Shown here: positions 45,289 to 54,507 of the stretch, piece after piece | Numbering within the stretch: position 1 is the first letter of the stretch | Layout of the letters: every line of letters begins with the position of its first letter | Assembly (NCBI RefSeq): GCF_002251085.2 | Contig: NZ_NOJZ02000001.1 | Coordinates: 1 to 64,000 of the forward strand | Length of the DNA: 64,000 bases | Reading direction: 5' to 3' | Source: Romboutsia maritimum | GTDB lineage: Bacteria; Bacillota; Clostridia; Peptostreptococcales; Peptostreptococcaceae | Translations under genes and position numbers: made by a program | The notes under the pieces: model-generated | Told to the model about the DNA's origin: nothing | Database searches by the model: none | The model's input: the letters and a program-made list of their open reading frames with translations, nothing else

Positions 45289-45894
45289 TTACTTAAGAGA
45301 TAAAATTGTACAATATGGAATATAGTAATAAGTGTTTGGTGGAGTATTACTTTTAACTAATGCTCCATTACTACATTTTACAGATACACTATTATAACTA
45401 ATTGATGAATTCTTATTATTATTAATATCTATATTTTTAACTGTGGATATTTTATCTCCTATTTCACTATTACAACAACATGGTGCATCTTCAGCATTAC
45501 AGAATTTAGTAGTGTCTATAGTTCCACTAAAATTAAATTTTATATACTGTATATTACAAATAGATACATATTCTAAAGAAACCCCGCTACCGGTATTTGT
45601 ATCAATTGTAACCAAATCATCTCCTACAGATTGTATAAATCCATCAATAGTAGTATTAAAAGCAATCAAGTTAACTTCTGGCTGTGGAGTTAACTTTGAA
45701 ATAGCATCTAATGCTGTTTTTAATGCATCCATACAACAGCAACTTCCAACTACTCCTAGGGGTTCTTCTGGACCAGGACAGTAACAATCTTGACTTTTTT
45801 TAAATCCATAATTGTAATAATATCCATAATTATCATAACATCCACAATTATCATAACATCCACAATTGTGATTTTCCTCGCATGAGTAATACAT
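45289..45894 (-). CDS. Cys-rich protein, putative spore surface (exosporium) protein
   Basis: The 201-residue protein has an N-terminus made of short Cys/Tyr/Asn repeats (NCGCYDN repeated, then YGYYYNYGF), a CYCPGPEEPLG segment, a CCCMDALKTALDAISKLTPQPEV helix, a beta-rich middle and a further CNAEDAPCCCN cluster. It has no signal peptide or membrane helix. The Cys-rich repeat style and the absence of an export signal fit mother-cell-made coat/exosporium proteins. I recognise no specific named protein. ATG at 45894 follows AAGGAGC. Its upstream region is AT-rich, and no sporulation sigma box can be fixed with confidence. Confidence 0.62.
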   Translation of the reverse strand: MYYSCEENHNCGCYDNCGCYDNYGYYYNYGFKKSQDCYCPGPEEPLGVVGSCCCMDALKTALDAISKLTPQPEVNLIAFNTTIDGFIQSVGDDLVTIDTNTGSGVSLEYVSICNIQYIKFNFSGTIDTTKFCNAEDAPCCCNSEIGDKISTVKNIDINNNKNSSISYNSVSVKCSNGALVKSNTPPNTYYYIPYCTILSLK

Positions 45895-46003
45895 ATATAT
45901 GCTCCTTATATCTCAACTTCGTACCTAATTTCTTATAATGGTACCTATTTTATAGTATTCAAAATTCGACATTTCGTTACCGAATTAGAGATTTCAGAGT
46001 TAT

Positions 46004-46028
46004 AAAATAAGATATTTTGTCTTATTTT
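46004..46028 (-). terminator. Hairpin at the end of the CaCA gene
   Basis: AAAATAAGA and TCTTATTTT arms with a TATTTTG loop overlap the TAA stop at 46022. On the minus strand it ends in TTTTAT. Confidence 0.6.
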
Positions 46029-46975
46029 CTAATAATAATATATATCATGTACACTACATAAAGAAATGTTAAAATAACACCTTCAACTTTTTTTACATTT
46101 CTTTTAGTTGTTGAAAATGCATATGCTAATATTGTAACCAATATCATTATAATCATATCTATAAATACAATAGGATGTATATTTATATTATTTATCACTG
46201 AGGAAATACCTAAAATAAATAATATATTAAATATATTAGAACCTACTACATTACCTATTGCTATATCACTTTCCCCTTTTTTTGCTGCTATAATACTCGT
46301 TACAAATTCTGGCAAAGAAGTTCCCACCGCTACAATAGTCAATCCAACTAAATTTTGACTCATTCCCCAGGAAATAGCTATACTACTAGCCGCATCAACT
46401 ACTATTTTTCCTCCTACTACAATACCTGCAACACCTAGAATGCTCATAATTATACTTTTTTTCATTGACATGGTTTCATCAACTTGATCAACACTCATAT
46501 CTTCTTTAGAAGTAACCGCCATTTCTATTAAATAATACATAAAAATAGAAAATAATGATAATAACATAAGTCCATCTGCTCTAGTTAATAAATTTTCATT
46601 ATATCCTTGAAATTTAGTATCTTGAGATAAAATTAATAATACTACTGAAGCTAATAATGCAAATGGAAACTCTTTTAATATTGTACTTTTTTGAACCTTA
46701 ATTGGATTTATTATAGATGCAACACCTACAACTGCTAACAAATTGAATATATTAGAACCAACTATATTTGCAATAGCTATATCATTTTGACCTTGTAGTG
46801 CAGCAGTTATACTTACAGCTGCTTCAGGGGCACTAGTTCCAAATGCAACTATAGTAAGGCCGATAATTAAAGTTGGTACTTTTAGCGTCCTGGCTATAGA
46901 AGATGATCCTACTACAAAAGTATCTGCACTTTTTATAAGTAATAAAAAACCTATTATTAATAATATATAATTCAT
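46022..46975 (-). CDS. CaCA family sodium/calcium-type exchanger (YrbG type)
   Basis: The 317-residue protein has about ten membrane helices in two inverted halves, each with an alpha-repeat motif: GLTIVAFGTSAPEAAVSI..DIAIANIVGSNIFNLLAVVG in the first and GLTIVAVGTSLPEFVTSIIAAKKGESDIAIGNVVGSNIFNILFILG in the second. These carry the conserved Glu residues that bind cation. It probably extrudes Ca2+ in exchange for Na+ or H+. ATG at 46975 follows AAAGGAGAAT. It is monocistronic. Confidence 0.93.
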   Translation of the reverse strand: MNYILLIIGFLLLIKSADTFVVGSSSIARTLKVPTLIIGLTIVAFGTSAPEAAVSITAALQGQNDIAIANIVGSNIFNLLAVVGVASIINPIKVQKSTILKEFPFALLASVVLLILSQDTKFQGYNENLLTRADGLMLLSLFSIFMYYLIEMAVTSKEDMSVDQVDETMSMKKSIIMSILGVAGIVVGGKIVVDAASSIAISWGMSQNLVGLTIVAVGTSLPEFVTSIIAAKKGESDIAIGNVVGSNIFNILFILGISSVINNINIHPIVFIDMIIMILVTILAYAFSTTKRNVKKVEGVILTFLYVVYMIYIIIRK

Positions 46976-47124
46976 ACAAATTCTCCTTTTTAAATTTATA
47001 TATACTTATTTCATTATATATTTTATGTTTTCTAAAATGCCCTTACGTTATTCAAAAATGATCTATAAGTTGATTTTAAGAAAGCTTTTTTTTATTTATT
47101 TTTTTTAAGTTTAACCTAAAAAAT

Positions 47125-50100
47125 TTAGATAAGTTTATCTTTTTGTATTAAATAATTAAGATCAAAATACTTTATTTTTAACTTTTTTTCTTTTCCTCCA
47201 ATATAACTAACTTTACTTTTTATAGACCTATTCTTTATCTCTATATTAAAATATTCTTCAAGTTTATTAACATCTATATAATCATAATTTTTTAATGGTT
47301 TAGCTATATCTATTATTGCTGACTTTATAACCTTTTCTCTGCATCTATTTAAATGATTTTTTATGTAATCACATAAATTTTCTTTTTTAATACTTAACAT
47401 TTTGCATCCATGTAAATCTTTTTCTAATCGTTTTAATGTATTAATATTTTTACTAGTATTAAACACTATAAAACAACCATAGTCATACTTACTTCTTAAA
47501 ATTCTTCCCATTGCTTGTTTTATTTTTATAGCCATTTGTGGATAATTTATTTGGTAATAATCCATATTATATTTCTTCATTATAGCAAAATATAATGGGT
47601 CTTTTGGATTTAAATTTGGTATCTTATCTAATGTAACGCAAACTAATCCATCTCCTGGAATATCCACACCTTCAAAGCATCCCTTTGATCCAAGTACTAC
47701 ACACTTTTTATCCATATCTTTTAAAAATTTAATACCTTTTTTATTCATATATATTTGAGTATCTATATTATGTAAATACTCTTTCAAAATATCATATGTT
47801 TTTTCTTGTCTATCTTTACTTGTAAAAAGTGATAGTATATGCCCCTGTGTTACATTAGCTATTTTAGATATTATATAACTCATCTCTTTTGCGAAATCAT
47901 TATTCTTATAACTACATATATCTGATATATTTATTACTTCTACTCTGTTTTTATAATCATAAATAGGCTGTATAATTTTTTCTATATTTTCTACTTTATT
48001 AATACCCAAAGTTCTTTTAAAATAATTCATATTATTACCAACACTTAATGTCGCAGATAAAAATATTCCACTATTTATTTGATTTAATATATTTTCTTCA
48101 AACAAATCTGCTAATTTTAATGGTACTACTCTAAACTCAAAATAAGTAAATAACTTATCAATTTCTACGATTCTAGCAAAATCATCATCAAAACTATATT
48201 CCATAAAAATTTGTAATGTATTTTTTATATCTTCTATATCTTTAAATCTAGACTTTCCAAACTTATATACATCTGATTCTTTATCAACACTATCATCATC
48301 AATATGCTTATCTATTATAATCAATATTGAAGTTAAGTTTCTTATCATACTTTCACAGCTTAGTTTTATCTTTTCAGTATATTTATCATATAATATTTTA
48401 CTATACTCTTTATTTTTATAAATTTGACCTGCAATCTCGTTTTGTTGTAAATTTAATTCCCATTTTAAATTATATTTACTTATACCCTTATAATCACTTT
48501 GTTGACCAAAAAAAAGAATTGAATTAATTTCTTCTAAAATAAAGTTAATATTTTTACTTATTTTATCTTTTAAAGACTTATCTAATCTTATGTGAGAATA
48601 AAATTTATCTATCACTTTGATTTTTCTAAGTTTTGGGTTGTATAAAAATGGACTATTACTTATATTTTCATAAGGATATATTTCTTGTAAAAAATATTTT
48701 AATACTTTAGAATCAACTATACTAGAAAAAAATTCATATCCTTTTTCAGTTAAATTATGAGCTTCATCTACTATTATATTTTCAAGCGGTTTTTCCTCTT
48801 TATAAGGCCACTTAGCTAATAATGAGTGGTTAATTACCGTTATATCTTCTTCTTTTAACTCTTCTATCCTTTTTTTATATAAACAATTTTTATAACATTT
48901 TTTAGGTCTACATAAATTAGGATCACAACTTACTTTTCTAAGATGATTATCTAAATTTTTAAAATAATTAGTTACATAATAATTAATTTCTTCTATATCT
49001 CCATATTTTCCATCATCAACTAATCTTTCTAAATATATAATTGATATTATATCTTCTAATTTTGGGTTTTGTGGACTATAATCACTTTTATAAGCTTCTA
49101 ATTTTTCCACACATATATAATTATTTTTTCCTTTTATATAACCATAACTAACTTTATTATTTAATCCTAATGAATTTAAGACATTCGGTATATCTTTATT
49201 TATTAGCTGAATCTGTAATTCTTTCGTATCTGTAGATATAATTATTCGCTTATTATACATTCGAGCTTCTAATACTGCTGGTAATAAATATCCTACACTC
49301 TTTCCTATGCCCGTAGGTGCTTCTATACATGCGATGTTGCATTGTTTGCCCATAAAAGTCTCTCTTATTGTTTTAGTAAGTTCATATTGTCCAGGTCTAT
49401 ATTCATATATAAAACCTTCTTTGCTGGTCCAAATATCTTCATCTTTTAGTAACTCTTCATATGATTTATCTTTTAATATAATTCTTTTTAATATATCTTT
49501 CTCTTTATTTAAATTATTTGTATCTTTGCTAGAATTACAATCTTCATCCCTAATATCAATATCCAATTTTAATTCATAATTAGCTTCATCTAAATATTTT
49601 GTCCAATTCCATTTTGAAAATCCAAATTTATTTAAATAAGAATTTATCTTAAAAGTTAGTGGCTCTAATGTAATCTGATTCTTTTCTCTTTTATAATTTC
49701 TAATTAATAATGAATTAACTATATTCAATGTATTCATAGAATCAGATAAAGCCCTATTTTTCTCATTTAAATGATTATTTATTATTTTATTTTTCAAATA
49801 ATCTAAACTGTACTCCTTATGATAAGGTTCTAAAATCATTGCTAATTCCATCGAATCTATAAATTTATTATTTATTTTTGGAATATACACATCTAAGAAT
49901 TTTTTTTGAAAATTTACATCGTGACAAATAATTACTTTGTCTTCTATAAATTCTTTAAACTCTTTACTAACATAATCTAATTCTAATGCTTTTAAAAAGT
50001 CATTTTCACATAGATCACTATATAAAGAATATATTTCCAATGGTATTTCTCTCTTATTTTTTATTAGTGTATTAAATATACTTACTTTTTCATCTTTAAT

Positions 50101-50238
50101 TTTTATTGCTCCAATTTCTAATATTTCTGATTTAAAAGGGTCATGGCCACTAGTTTTTATATCTAAAAAAATAATATTATCTAATAAACTCATTATCTTA
50201 TTTGTATGTTTAACTATGGTATTTATAATTTTACTCAT
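47125..50238 (-). CDS. dinG: DinG-type (XPD-family) helicase with degenerate exonuclease domain
   Basis: The 1037-residue protein combines an N-terminal DEDD exonuclease-fold domain (about 20-175) with a helicase c2 core. Exonuclease residues are damaged: FLDIKTSG has Lys 28 where Glu is expected, CHDVNFQKKF has Gln 111 where Asp is expected, and NRALSDS has Asn 161 where His is expected. Only Asp 26 and Asp 166 remain. The helicase has APTGIGKS (307-314), DEAH (491-494), and Cys residues in YIC (376) and CDPNLCRPKKCYKNC (438-452) that fit an iron-sulfur cluster. It probably unwinds DNA or RNA-DNA in repair. ATG at 50238 follows AAAGGATAG. Confidence 0.9.
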   Translation of the reverse strand: MSKIINTIVKHTNKIMSLLDNIIFLDIKTSGHDPFKSEILEIGAIKIKDEKVSIFNTLIKNKREIPLEIYSLYSDLCENDFLKALELDYVSKEFKEFIEDKVIICHDVNFQKKFLDVYIPKINNKFIDSMELAMILEPYHKEYSLDYLKNKIINNHLNEKNRALSDSMNTLNIVNSLLIRNYKREKNQITLEPLTFKINSYLNKFGFSKWNWTKYLDEANYELKLDIDIRDEDCNSSKDTNNLNKEKDILKRIILKDKSYEELLKDEDIWTSKEGFIYEYRPGQYELTKTIRETFMGKQCNIACIEAPTGIGKSVGYLLPAVLEARMYNKRIIISTDTKELQIQLINKDIPNVLNSLGLNNKVSYGYIKGKNNYICVEKLEAYKSDYSPQNPKLEDIISIIYLERLVDDGKYGDIEEINYYVTNYFKNLDNHLRKVSCDPNLCRPKKCYKNCLYKKRIEELKEEDITVINHSLLAKWPYKEEKPLENIIVDEAHNLTEKGYEFFSSIVDSKVLKYFLQEIYPYENISNSPFLYNPKLRKIKVIDKFYSHIRLDKSLKDKISKNINFILEEINSILFFGQQSDYKGISKYNLKWELNLQQNEIAGQIYKNKEYSKILYDKYTEKIKLSCESMIRNLTSILIIIDKHIDDDSVDKESDVYKFGKSRFKDIEDIKNTLQIFMEYSFDDDFARIVEIDKLFTYFEFRVVPLKLADLFEENILNQINSGIFLSATLSVGNNMNYFKRTLGINKVENIEKIIQPIYDYKNRVEVINISDICSYKNNDFAKEMSYIISKIANVTQGHILSLFTSKDRQEKTYDILKEYLHNIDTQIYMNKKGIKFLKDMDKKCVVLGSKGCFEGVDIPGDGLVCVTLDKIPNLNPKDPLYFAIMKKYNMDYYQINYPQMAIKIKQAMGRILRSKYDYGCFIVFNTSKNINTLKRLEKDLHGCKMLSIKKENLCDYIKNHLNRCREKVIKSAIIDIAKPLKNYDYIDVNKLEEYFNIEIKNRSIKSKVSYIGGKEKKLKIKYFDLNYLIQKDKLI

Positions 50239-50453
50239 TTTATCTATCCTTTCAATATATCCAAATAAATAAAATTTAGACTGATATATAATAACTCTAC
50301 TATACTACTACAAAAACATAAATTTATAAACTACTCAAGCTAAGTTTGTCCAAAATTTCAAATTATCTTAATGAATAATTTTATGACTAATTATGAAAAA
50401 TATATTTAAGTCAAAAGATCATTTTAAATTAATACAATTTTAGAGGTGATGTT

Positions 50454-51278
50454 GTGAATAAAAGTAATTTTAGAAATTATCTTATGATAGGTGTTTTTTT
50501 ATTAATATTTGGTGTATTAGTTACAACTAATTCTACTATATTAAATAAATCTAAAACACAAATTTTAAATTCCAAATATTCTACACAAGAATATAATTGG
50601 TACTTTAATCCTAGAAATGATGGTAAGCAACCTAATCCTATTCAAGAGGCAACTTTCTTCAATAAATATAATGCTTATTATGTAGGTGATCCTAAAGAAA
50701 AAGTAATTTATTTATCCTTTGATGCTGGATATGAAAATGGTCATACTAAAAAAATATTAGATACTTTAAAAAAACACAATGTACCTGCTCAATTCTTTGT
50801 AGTTGAAAGTTACATAAGAAATAATCCTGAACTAATAAAACGCATGGAAAATGAAGGACATTTAGTTTGTAATCATTCTAAAAATCACCCTTCAATGGCT
50901 CAAATAACTGATTTTGAAAAGTTTAAATATGAAATTGAAAGTGTTGAAAAAACTTACAAAGAAGTTACTAAAAAAGATATGCCTAAATATTTTAGACCGC
51001 CTATGGGAAAATTTAGTGAACAATCATTAAAATATACTCAAGACCTTGGATATAGTTCTATATTTTGGAGCTTTGCTTATGTAGATTGGTATAATGATAA
51101 ACAACCTACTGCTGAATATGCAAAAGATAAAATATATTCTAGAACACACCCTGGTGCTATAGTTCTTTTACATCCAAATTCAAAAACTAATGCTGAAATA
51201 TTAGATGAAGTACTTACGCATTGGGAAAAAGATGGCTATAAATTAAAAACATTAGATTACTTAACGCAAAAAAAATAA
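50454..51278 (+). CDS. pdaA: PdaA-type polysaccharide deacetylase (delta-lactam synthesis in spore cortex)
   Basis: PdaA removes the N-acetyl group from muramic acid for muramic-delta-lactam formation in the cortex, needed for germination. The 274-residue protein has an N-terminal signal anchor (LMIGVFLLIFGVLVTT), the PdaA-specific WYFNPRNDGKQPNP segment, and NodB motifs LSFDAGYENGHT, GHLVCNHSKNHPSMA, YFRPPMGKFSE, WSFAYVDWY and IVLLHPNSKTN. Motif 1 is FDAG instead of FDDG, the usual form in PdaA. The start is GTG at 50454 after GAGGTGATG. Confidence 0.93.
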   Translation: MNKSNFRNYLMIGVFLLIFGVLVTTNSTILNKSKTQILNSKYSTQEYNWYFNPRNDGKQPNPIQEATFFNKYNAYYVGDPKEKVIYLSFDAGYENGHTKKILDTLKKHNVPAQFFVVESYIRNNPELIKRMENEGHLVCNHSKNHPSMAQITDFEKFKYEIESVEKTYKEVTKKDMPKYFRPPMGKFSEQSLKYTQDLGYSSIFWSFAYVDWYNDKQPTAEYAKDKIYSRTHPGAIVLLHPNSKTNAEILDEVLTHWEKDGYKLKTLDYLTQKK

Positions 51279-51289
51279 ATATATATAAT

Positions 51290-51336
51290 AAAAAATAAAG
51301 GATATATAAATTAATTTTATGTATCCTTTATTTTTT
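51290..51336. terminator. Bidirectional terminator after pdaA
   Basis: AAAAAATAAAGGATA and TATCCTTTATTTTTT arms with an AT-rich loop lie between convergent pdaA and the unknown gene at 51347. Confidence 0.8.
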
Positions 51337-51346
51337 ATTTAACAAT

Positions 51347-51850
51347 TCAAGCATCTATATATATTTTTTTACCATTAAAATCTGATACCCAATAAGGTTT
51401 ATATATACTCTTAATTTGTATAAGTTTTATATTTTGTATGCCTAATCTATCTAATGATTCATATTTTAAATTATTTCCTAAAAAGTATATTATCTGAGTT
51501 TTAACTTCTTCAATTATATACATTTCATCTACTTTTGATTTTTTTATGCAACTCTTAGCTATATACCTTTTTACTGTAGCTGGAATAATATCTATAGATT
51601 CAGAGTAACCATTATATGTATTTACAAGCATAGTTATATTTTGTTTTTTTACTTCATGTCTAAATAGTTTCTGACCCTTATGTTTGCTAATTATTTCATA
51701 ACTTAATACTTTAAACTCAATATATTCTATGTGTATATTTTTAGGTTTTTTATTAAACTGCTCGATTCTACTAACTAATGGTGTTTTTTTTAATATATGT
51801 TTCATAGCATCTTTTTTACTAATTTTTATCTCTATTGATTCTACCAGCAT
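51347..51850 (-). CDS. Protein of unknown function
   Basis: I do not recognise this 167-residue protein. It is basic, has no signal peptide or membrane helix, and looks like a mixed alpha/beta soluble domain (YIEFKVLSYEIISKHKGQKLF, NITMLVNTYNGYSESIDIIP, YKPYWVSDFNGKKIYIDA). The ending PYWVS..NGKKIYIDA resembles a small beta-hairpin motif seen in assorted clostridial proteins, but I can name no family. ATG at 51850 follows TAGGAGGAT. It is monocistronic and divergent from the Zn-PLC-like gene. Confidence 0.55.
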   Translation of the reverse strand: MLVESIEIKISKKDAMKHILKKTPLVSRIEQFNKKPKNIHIEYIEFKVLSYEIISKHKGQKLFRHEVKKQNITMLVNTYNGYSESIDIIPATVKRYIAKSCIKKSKVDEMYIIEEVKTQIIYFLGNNLKYESLDRLGIQNIKLIQIKSIYKPYWVSDFNGKKIYIDA

Positions 51851-51974
51851 ATTAATCCTCCTACGGTGAATTTTTATATATTAATAAATTATATTAACAA
51901 CCTATATGCTTTCATGTATGTACAATAAAAAAATACATATCATAATTACTATATCTTTATATGGAGGTAACAAT

Positions 51975-52967
51975 ATGCCACGAGCTATTACACATTATCT
52001 TTTTTCTCAAGATTGTTTTGATAAATTAAATAACAATGAAATTAAAAATATTATAGAAAAAAATATGGATGTATATATATTTGGTAGCCAAGGGCCTAAT
52101 TTTTTTACTTACTATAATAAAATTCCTTTATTTTCTACCAAGAATCTTTCTGTTATTAGTAATCTTATACACATGCAAAATATAAATTTATTTTTTAAAA
52201 ATATGATTTATTATTCTACCGATATACATTGCCTAAAACAAATTTTTAATAATAGCAATTTTGAAGAGGTTACTATTTCATATTTATGTGGATTTTTTTC
52301 TCATTACATTTTAGATAAATTCATACATCCATATATATATAGTCTTCAACTTAAACTAAAAGAAGAATATAAATTTAAAAAACCTTTATCTCTTCATAAA
52401 AGTATAGAAACTCATATAGATACTATTCTTTTATATAAATTCAAAAACTTAAAACCTTATCAATGTAAAAATTATACGAACTTTAAATTAAATCAAAACG
52501 AACTCCTAATTCTTTGTGATATGTATAAGTTCTTATTAAAAAATGTTTTTAATAAATGTGTTAGCTCCAAGGATATTTCTAAATGTATTAATATGTTCAA
52601 AAGAACTGAAAATTTATTAAATTCATCTAGTAAAATATATGCTCAACCATATTTATCTATTAAAAATATAATTTGTGAAAACAGTCAAATAGAAAGCATG
52701 ATTTATTTAAATTATAAATACTGTATAAATGATTTGCTAAATACATCTAATTCTCTATGGGAAGATCCTTTTACAAAAACAACTTCCAACAAATCATTAC
52801 TTGATTTATATTCTGAAAGTATTGATTTTTATTTAGATTTAATAAAATCATTTGATTTGTATATTAAAAATAAAGCTACTATGGACGATATCTTATTAAA
52901 AATAAATAATAATTCATTTTTCACAAATCAACATTATAAATTAAGTTATAACTATAAATTAAAATAA
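51975..52967 (+). CDS. Zinc-dependent phospholipase C-like protein
   Basis: The 330-residue protein resembles the Zn_dep_PLC domain: MPRAITHYLFSQDCFD at the N-terminus, GSQGPNFFTYY, and CGFFSHYILDKFIHPYIYS with the metal-type His residues, plus SLHKSIETHIDTILL. It lacks a signal peptide, unlike secreted alpha-toxin-type PLC, so it is a cytosolic homologue of unknown substrate. I chose ATG at 51975 because GGAGGTAAC precedes it. The upstream extension to 51906 is not supported. A second, similar gene is cut by the window end at 63600. Confidence 0.82.
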   Translation: MPRAITHYLFSQDCFDKLNNNEIKNIIEKNMDVYIFGSQGPNFFTYYNKIPLFSTKNLSVISNLIHMQNINLFFKNMIYYSTDIHCLKQIFNNSNFEEVTISYLCGFFSHYILDKFIHPYIYSLQLKLKEEYKFKKPLSLHKSIETHIDTILLYKFKNLKPYQCKNYTNFKLNQNELLILCDMYKFLLKNVFNKCVSSKDISKCINMFKRTENLLNSSSKIYAQPYLSIKNIICENSQIESMIYLNYKYCINDLLNTSNSLWEDPFTKTTSNKSLLDLYSESIDFYLDLIKSFDLYIKNKATMDDILLKINNNSFFTNQHYKLSYNYKLK

Positions 52968-53070
52968 ATATTTTGCAGTTTTTTACAGTAATTTTATAGA
53001 GAATTAAGTTAAAAATATTATAAAGCACTTAATTATATTATTAAAATTTATTGATTAAGGAATGATTTAT

Positions 53071-54480
53071 ATGAATTTTAAAAAATCAGTATTTTTTATC
53101 ATTAGTATCTTTATTCTTATATTTTGTAATATATCAAATGGATTAGATAATCAAAGTAAACATAATAATAATGACTTAAATCCACCTATTATTGAAGATA
53201 TTTGTCCATCGAAGTGTCAAGAATATATAATTGGTAGACCTTGTATTAAAGCTAGTTATAAAGATTTAAATGGTATAGATTTATCATCCATTAAATTATT
53301 TTTAAATTATGAAGATATAACAGATAAATGCAAAATAACAAAAAATAGTATATCTTATACCCCTTCTAAAAGGTTAAAAAGAGGAACTCAAATAGCTAAA
53401 TTAGAAGTTTGTGACTTATCTTTAAATAAAAATAAACAAGTATTAGAATGGTACTTTACAGTTGGAACTCCGATATATAAACATTATAGAGGTCTACTTC
53501 ATTCTCATATAGATACCTTGCCTAATCCAATAAAATATGATGATGCCTATTATATAGCTAAATATAAGTCAAATTTAGATTTTTTTGCTATTACAGAGCA
53601 TTCTAACGAGTTAGACAATAGTATTTATTGTAATATAGACAATGCATCTGCCAGTAGCAAATGGAGTGCTTTAATTAAATCTAGGGATAAATTCACTGTA
53701 AATGGAAGTTTTATACCTTTAAGCGGATTTGAAATTACGTATGATAATAAACAAAATTCTAGTTTTGGACATATTAATATTTTTAATTCTAACGGACTAG
53801 TTTGTTCTAATCAGCCAGATATGAAATTAGATGACTTTTATAAATTAATAAATGAACATGATGACTTAATAGGTCAATTTAATAATCCTTGTATTAATTT
53901 TGGTACGTTTTCTAATTTTAAATATTCTTCTTTAGGAGATAAAATAATGTGCTTATTAGAAGTTGGTTCTGGAGATAATGTAGAATTACAAAAAAATTAT
54001 AGATATGATGATATGTATCAAATAGCTTTAGATAAAGGCTGGCATATAGCTCCAACTTGTAACCAAAATAATCAAAAAACTAACTTTGGTATAGCAAATG
54101 AGTTTAGAACAGTTATTTTATCTACAGATTTAAATAAAGATTCATTATTTGATTCTTTAAAAAACAGAAGAGTTTATGCTACTGAAGATAAAAATATTAA
54201 AATTGATTATACAATAAATGATTTACCTTTGGGTTCTATTATAACTAACCCATCAAAATTAAGTTTTTCTATAACTGCAATAGATAATGACTTAAATGAT
54301 AAAATTACAGAAATTCAAGTAATAAGTAATAATGGACAAATTATAAAAAGTACTAAATTTAATTCTAATTTAGCTAAACTTGACTTTAATATAAAGCCTG
54401 AAAAAAACAAATTTTATTATATAAAAGTTATCGAAAATAAAAATAAAATTTCTCTTACTGCTCCTATATGGATAAAGTAA
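53071..54480 (+). CDS. Secreted PHP-domain metal-dependent phosphoesterase-like protein
   Basis: The 469-residue protein has a signal peptide (SVFFIISIFILIFCNIS), an Ig-like region (about 40-140) with SKCQEYIIGRPCIKASY, a PHP domain (about 140-400), and a C-terminal beta domain. The PHP motifs GLLHSHIDTLPNP and FFAITEHSNELD with its His/Asp metal ligands, and a later ISLSGFEITY-like strand, are visible. PHP proteins are usually intracellular DNA polymerase-associated or phosphoesterase enzymes. A secreted version may act on envelope phosphates. I chose ATG at 53071, with AAGGAATG about 10 bases before. Confidence 0.8.
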   Translation: MNFKKSVFFIISIFILIFCNISNGLDNQSKHNNNDLNPPIIEDICPSKCQEYIIGRPCIKASYKDLNGIDLSSIKLFLNYEDITDKCKITKNSISYTPSKRLKRGTQIAKLEVCDLSLNKNKQVLEWYFTVGTPIYKHYRGLLHSHIDTLPNPIKYDDAYYIAKYKSNLDFFAITEHSNELDNSIYCNIDNASASSKWSALIKSRDKFTVNGSFIPLSGFEITYDNKQNSSFGHINIFNSNGLVCSNQPDMKLDDFYKLINEHDDLIGQFNNPCINFGTFSNFKYSSLGDKIMCLLEVGSGDNVELQKNYRYDDMYQIALDKGWHIAPTCNQNNQKTNFGIANEFRTVILSTDLNKDSLFDSLKNRRVYATEDKNIKIDYTINDLPLGSIITNPSKLSFSITAIDNDLNDKITEIQVISNNGQIIKSTKFNSNLAKLDFNIKPEKNKFYYIKVIENKNKISLTAPIWIK

Positions 54481-54507
54481 AAATGATGGAAGTTATTCTT
54501 CCATCAT
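54478..54507 (-). terminator. Terminator overlapping the end of spoIVB
   Basis: ATGATGGAAG and CTTCCATCAT-type arms pair over a short loop. On the minus strand this is followed by TTTTTAC. The spoIVB stop (54495-54493) lies in the loop. Confidence 0.7.

Noticed and set aside
50341..50453. Sigma-G promoter upstream of pdaA (TGAATA near 50372)
   Set aside because: A -35-like TGAATA is present, but no CATA-type -10 box occurs at the required distance.
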